Origin: CAWJKP01 sp963843465
GTDB lineage: Bacteria; Planctomycetota; Planctomycetia; Pirellulales; Thermoguttaceae
Direction of reading: 5' to 3'
Length of the DNA stretch: 64,000 nt
Assembly (NCBI GenBank): GCA_963843465.1
Contig: CAWJKP010000006.1
Coordinates: forward strand, 124,001-188,000
A program made the position numbers and the translations under genes. Positions 35,177-42,304 of this stretch are shown piece after piece; the stretch's first letter is position 1; the number at the start of each line of letters is the position of its first letter. The notes under the pieces were generated by a model. That model did not search any database. It was not told the DNA's origin and saw only the letters and a list, made by a program, of their open reading frames with translations.

Positions 35177-35450
35177 GTCCGACGAGACCTTTCTGGCTGA
35201 GACGGGAATCCGTCGAGTAAGCGATACGCGAGCCGGAGGGAGAGCAAACGCTGTGCCGGCGATTCGGCGCACCGTCGGCCGCGATCGACTCGGGGGATGG
35301 AAGGACCGAGAATTACGGTAGTTACGAAAAGGAGGTCTTTAACGATCCTCGATCGGGCTCCCCGCCGGGACCAACAATCGTGCAGAAATTGCCCTTACCC
35401 TTTGCAAGACGGCCGTCGCATTTGATGGATCCCGTCGCAACCGGCGGTGC
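35177..35450. other. Intergenic region, no gene seen
   Basis: Divergent region between the BON gene and the signal-peptidase-like gene. Nothing recognisable apart from the promoter at its right edge. Confidence 0.4.
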
Positions 35451-35480
35451 TTGACGCCCTTGCGAGCAACGGTCTATATT
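35451..35480 (+). promoter_or_regulatory. Probable sigma-70 type promoter of the signal-peptidase-like gene
   Basis: TTGACG (35451-35456) and TATATT (35475-35480) with an 18-base spacer, 49 bases before the ATG. GAGGAGG is the ribosome-binding site at 35519-35525. Confidence 0.55.
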
Positions 35481-35529
35481 GGGTACGCTCATCAGCCGTA
35501 AGATGGGGTAGGCCGAAGCGAGGAGGGCT

Positions 35530-36626
35530 ATGTTCTCGACCATCATATTGCTCGCCGCGCTCAGCATCTTCGTGATCGTGGACTTCTTCCTCTGCGCCTA
35601 TTTCCTCTGGCTGGGCGCCCGGTGGACCAAGATCCAAGGCGTAACCTACCGGCGGGCGCTGTTCGCGGGCGTGCTCGTCTACATCGCACAACTCGTGGTC
35701 TGGGTGCCGTCCCTCTTCTTCGCCCCGAGCGACGCAACATCGAGCCTAGTCCTGGGCATCGTGCAATTGGCTGCGACCGCGTTTACCGCCGTCCTGATCC
35801 TGTCGATGCTCTTCAGGGTGACCCTTTCGCGCTGTCTGCTCGCTTGGCTTGCGACATTGATCCCCGACGTCGGGCTTGGCGCTGGACCATCTTGTCGTGC
35901 AGCGTTTTGTCGTCAAACCGATTGTCAATGTCGGTAACGGGATGGCTCCCACCTTGTTGGGGGCGCACTGGGAAGGCGTCTGCCCCTGGTGTGGCCGGCC
36001 GACGTACTGTAGTCCGGAAGAATCCCGCGGTTTCTCCTCCGGCCATCCGTACTGGGTCATCTGCGAGAATTTTCACAGCACGAAAAGCGCAGGAACACGA
36101 CAAGCCAGTGCACCCGGCCGACCACTTCTTGGTTAACAAACTTCTCAAACCGCACCGGTGGGACGTTGTCGTTTTCCGCTACCCGGGGGACCCGGAGGTT
36201 CTATCGGTGAAACGGCTGGTCGGGCTCCCAGGCGAAGTCGTGACCATCCAAAACGGCGCGGTACGGATCAACGGCCGGGCGATCTCGCCGCCGGAATCCC
36301 TGCGGGGCCTCAAGTACGTGACGGAACTGGACGGCCCCGACGAAGTCTTGGGAACCCTGCAGCGGCCGGTGAACTTGGCACACGAAATCCACATCGACCT
36401 GGGCGGTTTTTTCCGTGACGAACCTTGGGGAACCCCGCGGCATCCGGCCAAGCTCGCAGTCGATGAATACTTCGTGCTGGGCGATTTTTCTCGCGCGTCC
36501 CTCGACTCCCGCCTCTTCCAGTCAGGTGCCCCTGGCCACCCGCCTTACGCCATACCCGCCTCCTATCTTTATGGCGTGGTCACGCACATCTACTGGCCCC
36601 CCAGCCGCTGGCGCGCTTTTCGCTAA
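35530..36626 (+). pseudogene. Signal peptidase I-like gene, frame-broken, catalytic serine absent
   Basis: Three consecutive frames give one protein. The N-terminal membrane part has three to four helices (MFSTIILLAALSIFVIVDFF). The middle part reads VVQRFVVKPIVNVGNGMAPTLLGAHWEGVCPWCGRPTYC. The C-terminal part reads WDVVVFRYPGDP, VKRLVGLPGEVVTIQNGAVRINGR and YFVLGDFSRASLDSRLF. The box D/E lysine region and the GD-x-SLDSR box are kept. The serine that normally precedes MxPT is glycine here (NGMAPT). With two frame breaks near 35870 and 36090 and a lost nucleophile it is either a pseudogene or a non-proteolytic relative. A promoter and a good ribosome-binding site remain. Confidence 0.7.
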
Positions 36627-36659
36627 TCTGTTCAAGCAAGCAGGGTGGAGTGATGCACC

Positions 36660-37154
36660 ATGAATTTTCCTATAGTTCTTCATAAGGACCCCAACTCCGA
36701 CTTCGGTGTGGTCGTTCCTGATTTGCCCGGCTGTTTCTCTGCCGGCAGGACCGTCGATGAGGCATTGGCGATGGCCAAAGAGGCTATTGAATTGCACCTC
36801 GAAGGGCTGATCCATGACGGCAAGCCGATCCCCCGCCCCGGAAAAATCGAGCACCACCAACACCTCGCAGACTATCGCGGTGGAACGTGGGCCTTGGTGA
36901 CGGTCGATGCGTCGGCCCTGCGCGCCCGGGCAAAGTGGATCAACATCACGGTCCCCGAGCGCGTTCTGGACGCTATCGACCGAGCTGCGGAGGCGCACGG
37001 CCAGACCCGATCTGGTTTTCTCGTGGAAGCGGCCAATGAGTATATGGAGCAAACGGCTGCGAAATCACGGAGCGCGCCCCGCCGCCAGGGACGGGTTTCC
37101 AAGCCTCGGGCGAAGAGAAGCAGGCGACACGAGAAAGACGCGGGGACGCGGTGA
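36660..37154 (+). CDS. HicB-family protein with ribbon-helix-helix end, no HicA partner
   Basis: 164 residues. The N-terminal HicB fold (FPIVLHKDPNSDFGVVVPDLPGCFSAG, TVDEALAMAKEAIELHLEGL) is followed by a DNA-binding ribbon-helix-helix (WINITVPERVLDAIDRAAEAHGQTRSGFLVEAA) and a basic tail. HicB is the antitoxin of the HicA RNase. No HicA-like gene (about 60 residues) is found on either side, so this is an orphan or a free regulator. GGAG lies nine bases before the ATG. The tail and stop run into a palindrome (37138-37195). Confidence 0.88.
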   Translation: MNFPIVLHKDPNSDFGVVVPDLPGCFSAGRTVDEALAMAKEAIELHLEGLIHDGKPIPRPGKIEHHQHLADYRGGTWALVTVDASALRARAKWINITVPERVLDAIDRAAEAHGQTRSGFLVEAANEYMEQTAAKSRSAPRRQGRVSKPRAKRSRRHEKDAGTR

Positions 37155-37195
37155 TTTCCCCGCGTCTCCCCGTCTCCACGTCACCGCGTCCCCTG
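37138..37195. repeat. CGCGGGGACGCGGTGA hairpin at the hicB stop
   Basis: GACGCGGGGACGCGGTGA and TCACCGCGTCCCC are complementary; the hicB stop TGA is within the first arm. Between convergent genes. Confidence 0.7.
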
Positions 37196-37205
37196 ACGGG
37201 GAACC

Positions 37206-38096
37206 TTAACGCCCCGTTTTCGCGGCCGGTCCATAAAAATCCCGCACCCGCATGATCCCCTCGAAGCCGTCGGCGGCCAGCACCGCGTCGAGGCAGAGCA
37301 TGGCGGGGTGGTCGGGCGGAAGGATCTCGTAGTTGCGTTTCACCGAGCCGATGACCATGTCCAGGCCCAGGGGCATGGCCCGGGTCAAGAAGGCGCTTTC
37401 CAGCGGGCCCTTGACCGGCTCGCCGTTGGCCCGCTTCGCCGGCAGCATCACGGTGAAGTTGCTCAGCCCCACCGAGGCATGACAGCCGGCAAAGTCCGCG
37501 TCGGCGTGGATCAGCCCCAGGGCGCCCAGCAGCCGCTTGAGGTTGCCCTCGGAATCGCTGCCGACAGGCGCGATGCCCGGGTCGATGACGCAGTCGTCGT
37601 TGGTGAAGCCCCGGCCGCTGGCCCGGGCGGCGGCCAGCAGAACCTTGGCCGCCTGATAGGTCTCTTCCGCCGTGCGGCAGGCCATCCGCTGCCCGTCTTC
37701 CACGCGCTCCGACACCAGCAGGATCGGCCGGAAAGGCCGCACGGCCGCCAGGTCGAACATCTCCGGCCGCAGGGCCGAAATCGAGTTCAGAAGCGGCTTC
37801 TTGCCGTTCGCCTGCCGGAGATCGTAGGCCTCCAGGCCGGCCCGGGCGATGGCCGGGTCGGGCGTGTCGATCGACAGCGGCTTGCGGGTCACCTGCTGGA
37901 TCTTGCGGACCAGCTCGGCCATGAACTCCGACGGCCGGGCGCCGATGTTCACGTCGATGTACTCCGCCCCGCCCTGGTCCTGCGACCGGGCCAGCTCGAT
38001 GATCCCCGCCAGGTCGCCCGCCTCGAAGAGCTTCTTGGTGGAGGGGACCGAATCGTTGATGCTCTCGCCGATGATCGCCAGATTAGCTAGCGGCAC
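37206..38096 (-). CDS. Methyltetrahydrofolate:corrinoid methyltransferase (pterin-binding domain)
   Basis: 296 residues forming a single DHPS-like TIM barrel. Segments: LAIIGESINDSVPSTKKLF, QGGAEYIDVNIGARPSE, PLSIDTPDPAIARAGLEAY, KPLLNSISALRPEMFDLA, DCVIDPGIAPVGSDSEGNL and CHASVGLSNFTVMLP. It moves a methyl group between methyl-THF and the cobamide of the partner protein. The GTG at 38096 is chosen because GGAGG lies eight bases upstream; a TTG eight codons earlier has none. It follows the corrinoid protein gene by 43 bases. No CODH/ACS genes are in the window, so its pathway (acetogenic-type, demethylation or other C1 exchange) is open. Confidence 0.88.
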   Translation of the reverse strand: MPLANLAIIGESINDSVPSTKKLFEAGDLAGIIELARSQDQGGAEYIDVNIGARPSEFMAELVRKIQQVTRKPLSIDTPDPAIARAGLEAYDLRQANGKKPLLNSISALRPEMFDLAAVRPFRPILLVSERVEDGQRMACRTAEETYQAAKVLLAAARASGRGFTNDDCVIDPGIAPVGSDSEGNLKRLLGALGLIHADADFAGCHASVGLSNFTVMLPAKRANGEPVKGPLESAFLTRAMPLGLDMVIGSVKRNYEILPPDHPAMLCLDAVLAADGFEGIMRVRDFYGPAAKTGR

Positions 38097-38139
38097 TGTT
38101 CTTTCCTCCGTTTTGCCCAACTTATTGTCTTACAGGCCC

Positions 38140-38778
38140 TCACGCCGCCTGGACCAGGCTGCGGGCCAGGCTCACGGCAGAACTGGCGTTGTCGCTGAAG
38201 CCGTCGGCGCCGATCTCGTCGGCGTACTGCTGGGTGATGGGGGCGCCGCCGATCATGACCTTGGTCTGGCGACGGATGCCGGCCTCCTCCAGGCCCTTGA
38301 TCACGGCCCGCATCTGCGTCATGGTGGTGGTCAACAGGGCGGACAGGGCGACGATCGTGCCTTCGTGCTCCTTGGCCGCCTCGATGAACTTCTTGGGGGG
38401 GACGTTGACGCCCAGGTCGACCACCTGGAACCCGCCGCCTTCGAGCATCGAGGCCACGAGGTTCTTGCCGATGTCGTGCAGGTCGCCCTGGACGGTGCCG
38501 ATTACCACCCGCCCCACCGCTTTGGCCCCGGTGGCAGCCAATTTGGGGGCCAGCAGGGCGAGCGAGATTTTCATCGCCCGGGCGGAGATCAGCAGCTCGG
38601 GCACGAAATACTCGTTGCACTCGAAGCGGCTGCCGACCTCGTCCATGGCCGGGATCATGTACTTGCTCAGCAACTCCGACGGATCGACCCCCGCTGCGAG
38701 GGCTTGCTTAGTGACTTCCTCGGCCTTCTTGGCGTTGCCCGTCAAAATGGCATCATACAGTTCTGCAGGCTCGGACAT
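38140..38778 (-). CDS. Cobalamin-binding corrinoid protein
   Basis: 212 residues. An N-terminal helical cap domain (YDAILTGNAKKAEEVTKQAL, SRFECNEYFVPELLISARAM) precedes the Rossmann B12 domain with GTVQGDLHDIGKNLVASML (the DxHxxG cobalt ligand motif), VALSALLTTTMTQM and VMIGGAPITQQYADEIGADG. It carries the methyl-cobamide for the adjacent methyltransferase. The ATG at 38778 has GGGAG eight bases upstream, so it can be translated by itself although the upstream protease frame runs into it without a stop. Confidence 0.92.
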   Translation of the reverse strand: MSEPAELYDAILTGNAKKAEEVTKQALAAGVDPSELLSKYMIPAMDEVGSRFECNEYFVPELLISARAMKISLALLAPKLAATGAKAVGRVVIGTVQGDLHDIGKNLVASMLEGGGFQVVDLGVNVPPKKFIEAAKEHEGTIVALSALLTTTMTQMRAVIKGLEEAGIRRQTKVMIGGAPITQQYADEIGADGFSDNASSAVSLARSLVQAA

Positions 38779-40263
38779 GGGTGTCTCCCGGAAACGGACT
38801 ATAAGCGCGGATTCGGCAAAGTCTTCATGGTAGCGAGACCCGTAGCCGGATACCAGTCCCCCTGGGAAAAAGGAGTGGCGAGTGGCGAGTGGCGAGTAAC
38901 GGGGGACGACTTGTGGTGGGTGAATATAAGCAAAAAGTGTGGGTCGATGAGCCATTTCCCTCCCCGCCCCCAGCCTCCTTTCACTCGCCACTCGCCACTC
39001 GCCACTATTGCAGAAATCGATCCGCTGGCCGAGGCTGGGGTGCGTCGCCCGCCAGGTCATGTAGATCGGGCCAGGGCGGGGGTTGCCGAGATTGTCCTGC
39101 TGGAGTTTGACCAGGGCCCTGGCGGCGGCCTGTGGGTCGCCGGTCAGCTCCAGCCCGAAGGTGTCGGCCTGGTGCTCCTGGTATCGAGAATAGGCCAGCA
39201 CCAGCGGCCTGATCCCCAAGGAGACCAGGCTCAGCAGCATCAGCAAAAGCGGCAGCGAGGCGACATCGGCCAGTTGTGCGAAACCGAGCCGCCGGGAGAA
39301 CCGGCGGATCAGCGGGCCGGCCGCCCGGTGGACGAGGTACAACCCCAGGAGCACCGCGGCCGAGGCGACCAGTATCGTTCGCAGGACGTGGTGCATCACG
39401 TAGTGGCCCATCTCGTGGCCCAGCACGAACATCAGCTCCTGCTGGTCGAAGCGTGCCAGCAGCGTATCCCAGAGAACGATCCGCTGCGTTCCCCAGAGGC
39501 CCGTAACGTAGGCATTTTCGGCGTTGGTATCGACGCTCTTGTCGACCTCGAAGATGCGGCCGTGCTCGATCCCCGCCCGCCGCGCCAGGGCCACAATCCT
39601 CTCTTCCAGCCGCCGGTCCTTGATGGGACCGAAGCGGTTGAAGAGCGGATCGACCCAGATCGGCAGGATCAGCATCACCAGCAGCAACAGCGGCGGGACC
39701 AACAGGCCCGTGTAGAGCCACCACCTCCGCGGAGCCCGAGCCAGAAACCCGTAGGGAATCCAGAGCAGCAGAGACCCGGCCAGGAGATTCAGCGCGAGCT
39801 GCTTCAACGTATCTCCGGCCCATTTGGGCAGCGACTGGTTCGACATCCCGTAGGCGTGCTGGCGGACGAACCCGGCGTAGTAGTCCAGCGGCAGCATTAC
39901 AAGGAAGGTAATCAGCGTAAAGAGCACGTAGTAGACGGCGATCGTGAAGAACCACCGTCGCCCGATCCGCTGGGCCAGCGTCCGCAGCCGGGCCGACCAG
40001 CCCCAAAAAGCCCAGATCCCCGGAATCAAGATTTCCAGCAGCGTAAAGACCGTCCAAAGCACGTTGCCGCTGCGGTAATACCGCATCGCCTCCGGCGTGG
40101 CCGGTGGAACCGGCACGGCGGGCGATTTGTGGCGGGCTGCTTGCGTTTGGGTCGTTTTCACGGCGGGCGAGACGTTGGGCTCGTGGCCCTCCACCGGGGG
40201 AAGAAGCAACCACAGGAATGCCCCGAGTAGAAGCCAAAAGGAGATGAGCAGCAGCCGCGGCAT
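38140..40263 (-). CDS. M48 (Ste24-type) membrane metalloprotease reading without stop into the corrinoid gene
   Basis: The protease part is about 419 residues (39006-40263): an N-terminal hydrophobic segment, several membrane helices (VYYVLFTLITFLVMLPLDYY), LPIWVDPLFNRF, the zinc motif in VLGHEMGHYVMHH, and the third ligand in YQEHQADTFG. The family end THPSLGQRIDFC is at about 39006. After that the frame has no stop: it passes through an inverted AGTGG/ACTCGCC array (38872-39005), about 90 bases of spacer, and continues in frame as the corrinoid protein, giving a 707-residue frame. The array probably removed the original stop. A real fusion protein is possible but the corrinoid gene has its own ribosome-binding site. 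Confidence 0.8.
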   Translation of the reverse strand: MPRLLLISFWLLLGAFLWLLLPPVEGHEPNVSPAVKTTQTQAARHKSPAVPVPPATPEAMRYYRSGNVLWTVFTLLEILIPGIWAFWGWSARLRTLAQRIGRRWFFTIAVYYVLFTLITFLVMLPLDYYAGFVRQHAYGMSNQSLPKWAGDTLKQLALNLLAGSLLLWIPYGFLARAPRRWWLYTGLLVPPLLLLVMLILPIWVDPLFNRFGPIKDRRLEERIVALARRAGIEHGRIFEVDKSVDTNAENAYVTGLWGTQRIVLWDTLLARFDQQELMFVLGHEMGHYVMHHVLRTILVASAAVLLGLYLVHRAAGPLIRRFSRRLGFAQLADVASLPLLLMLLSLVSLGIRPLVLAYSRYQEHQADTFGLELTGDPQAAARALVKLQQDNLGNPRPGPIYMTWRATHPSLGQRIDFCNSGEWRVASERRLGAGREMAHRPTLFAYIHPPQVVPRYSPLATRHSFFPGGLVSGYGSRYHEDFAESALIVRFRETPMSEPAELYDAILTGNAKKAEEVTKQALAAGVDPSELLSKYMIPAMDEVGSRFECNEYFVPELLISARAMKISLALLAPKLAATGAKAVGRVVIGTVQGDLHDIGKNLVASMLEGGGFQVVDLGVNVPPKKFIEAAKEHEGTIVALSALLTTTMTQMRAVIKGLEEAGIRRQTKVMIGGAPITQQYADEIGADGFSDNASSAVSLARSLVQAA
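38872..39005. repeat. GAGTGGCGAGTGGC arrays in opposite orientation
   Basis: GAGTGGCGAGTGGCGAGT (38874-38898) and CACTCGCCACTCGCCACT (38982-39005) form a large stem. Located between the M48 and corrinoid coding parts without introducing a stop. Confidence 0.78.
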
Positions 40264-40282
40264 GTTACGTTCTCGTCTTTAA

Positions 40283-40338
40283 GGAACGCCCTCCGTGACG
40301 CTCCGGGGACGCGGAATAGCCTTATTCCGCGCGCTACT
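40283..40338. repeat. GGAACGCCCTCCGTGACG repeat
   Basis: AGGAACGCCCTCCGTGACGC and a GCGGAATAGCCTTATTCCGC hairpin at 40310-40329. Relatives are at 45714-45755 and 49866-49950. It forms the last bases of the cyclase gene end region. Confidence 0.6.
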
Positions 40339-41854
40339 TAGCCGGGGCCGAAGGGTTGGGTACAACGTCCACCGTTCCGTCCTCAGATACAACGATCGCT
40401 ACACAGTTTTTCTTTTCCCCTACATAGCGAACGGCCGAATTGTATCGCGCGCCTCGGGAAGGCGTGCCGCTCGGGCTTGCATGCCCGTCAAGAATGACGC
40501 CAATGGCGTGGCAACTCGCGGTAGCGTCGAGAAGAATAGCACCGTCTATCGAAGTTCCCGGGGCCAACTGGTCGCGAGAAAGTTTCAACGGACGTATGCG
40601 GAGGGCTTGTTTTTCGAGACGCACAGCCTCACCAGCCGCGTCGGAGGAGATGACGAGCATCGTCCCGTGCTTTGCTTCCGAGGCTGTTCGCGCGAGCGCG
40701 ATCAATTCCTCGGTGGCCGCCGGGGTGACTCCCGGAATGACGCGCTGAAGCGTCGTCTTGAATCGCCCCTCGTCGAAACTCGGTTTCGGGAATCGCGGCT
40801 CGCCGTAGGTCGTTTGCATCAGCGCGTGGCCATCGTGAGTCAATTCCCAGCAGTGGTGCTTCACGAATCGAATGGCGAACAGGTTTTCGAGACTAGGATC
40901 GTAGGCGCCAGGCTTGACGCTGCCGAGCCCGTAGACGTGGTAGGAGTCCGATAGTAGCCACGTGTCCTTGCCGCACAATTGAAGGAGTTTCCGGATCGCC
41001 CGGTATTCTGTGAACGTTGGCGGATCAGTAAACTCAATGCGGAGATCAAGAGCCGGGTGATTCTTCGCGGCGACGACCAGGTGCCCAGCGCCTTCAGCCC
41101 CTTCGTACTGCAAGGACGAGATAATGTTGCACGCCTCGAACATGCCGTGGAGCCCATAGAACTCCTTGCCGGTAGCGGATGCCGTGTACATCAGGCGACG
41201 CCCTGCGTCCCGGAGGAATTCCTTCGGGTCCCTCCCGCGCCCGAACCCTTGCCCGGGCTCGCGCTTGCTGATCTCCTCTTGGCAATCCTCAAGAAAAACC
41301 GAAATGACGGAGGACATCAATGACGGTTCAACATGACACTTATCGCCACGTTCGTCTTCCGAAAGCGACTTCTGCAAATGAGGGAGCGCTTCATAATCGT
41401 TCCGGGCGGTCTGTAGGACTAGGCAAACCACGTAGTTTTTGTTAACTTGGCACGGGAAGGTGGAGTACGTCGTCAAGGCAGCCTCGTCCGTGTTCTTTCG
41501 CAACACGTCAAGCACGCCGTCTCTGAGCTTCCGCAAGAATGCATTGTGGGCGTCATCGCAATCGTGCCAGTTTTCTGATCCACCGGGCTCAGTCGTGCTC
41601 GGCGGCCTCGCGTAGCTCTCCATGGCTACCTTGTAGATGCCATCGAACAGGGAAGGCTGGTAGCGGCATTTTTCCGGTTCGACCTCGACGCAGACCCGGC
41701 GAAACCTTTCGTCGCTTGTGACCCGGAAGCCGAGGAGGAACGTATAGTGCTCAAGCGGGCAGTCCAGTTCGCCCAGCACGTTCCGCATGAAAGCGCGGTA
41801 ATTAGAAAGAAACTGGTGCTGCCAGCCCCACATGAAGTATTTCAGGTCCGCCAT
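40334..41854 (-). CDS. DisA-type (DAC) nucleotide cyclase domain with large N-terminal sensor-like region
   Basis: 506 residues. The last 120 residues have the diadenylate cyclase pattern: SIDGAILLDATASCHAIGVIL with the DGA motif, then a short loop and RGARYNSAVRYV at the position of the RHR motif, then VAIVVSEDGTVDVVPN. The first 370 residues (MADLKYFMWGWQHQFLSNYR, LLGFRVTSDERFRRVCVEVE, WHDCDDAHNAFLRKLRDGVL) have no helix-hairpin-helix DNA domain or membrane helix. They fit the group of stand-alone DAC proteins with large sensor domains. It may make c-di-AMP or a related dinucleotide on sensing an unknown signal. No obvious effector is adjacent. The start at 41854 has only a weak ribosome-binding site; an in-frame ATG exists at 42004. 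Confidence 0.75.
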   Translation of the reverse strand: MADLKYFMWGWQHQFLSNYRAFMRNVLGELDCPLEHYTFLLGFRVTSDERFRRVCVEVEPEKCRYQPSLFDGIYKVAMESYARPPSTTEPGGSENWHDCDDAHNAFLRKLRDGVLDVLRKNTDEAALTTYSTFPCQVNKNYVVCLVLQTARNDYEALPHLQKSLSEDERGDKCHVEPSLMSSVISVFLEDCQEEISKREPGQGFGRGRDPKEFLRDAGRRLMYTASATGKEFYGLHGMFEACNIISSLQYEGAEGAGHLVVAAKNHPALDLRIEFTDPPTFTEYRAIRKLLQLCGKDTWLLSDSYHVYGLGSVKPGAYDPSLENLFAIRFVKHHCWELTHDGHALMQTTYGEPRFPKPSFDEGRFKTTLQRVIPGVTPAATEELIALARTASEAKHGTMLVISSDAAGEAVRLEKQALRIRPLKLSRDQLAPGTSIDGAILLDATASCHAIGVILDGHASPSGTPSRGARYNSAVRYVGEKKNCVAIVVSEDGTVDVVPNPSAPAK

Positions 41855-42304
41855 TGAGGTCGTCTCGCCCTGGTTGATAGGGTCGTGGATCGGTGACTGG
41901 GGCGACCGGCATTGGTCGTCGAGTGCCACTGGCTCAGCCAGTGCCTTCGTAGCTACTATCGTCGAAATGACTGATGCCGAGCATTCTTTCCGCATCATTC
42001 TCATCTTCTACCCACAACCCGCTGGAACGTCAACCCGCGCAAAGCGCTGGCAGCGCCTGTGGCAAACCAAGTCAGCCCGTTTCGTCGGCGCCACCCGTCG
42101 GGTCCCCTACGCCGAATGCTACAATGCGTATTGTGGAAACGGCAACACCAAGGCGTCAAACGCGCCCGCGTGGCCACTGGGGCTAACGGGTGCAGATCTG
42201 TTAGCCCCGGCGGCCACGCCGGCTGTGTGGCGTCTGACATGGCTCGTCCACCGTAGGTTCCCCTCACCCCAACCCTCTCCCGGAGGGAGAGGGGGAAGAG
42301 AAGA
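41855..42304. other. Intergenic region with two palindromes
   Basis: 450 bases between the divergent cyclase and hrpA genes. It holds a GGGGCTAAC-type palindrome (42167-42223) and a CCCTCTCCC-type palindrome (42259-42297) that ends eight bases before the hrpA ATG and may overlap its ribosome-binding region (GGGAGAGGGGGAAGAGAAGA). No further gene was seen. Confidence 0.5.
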
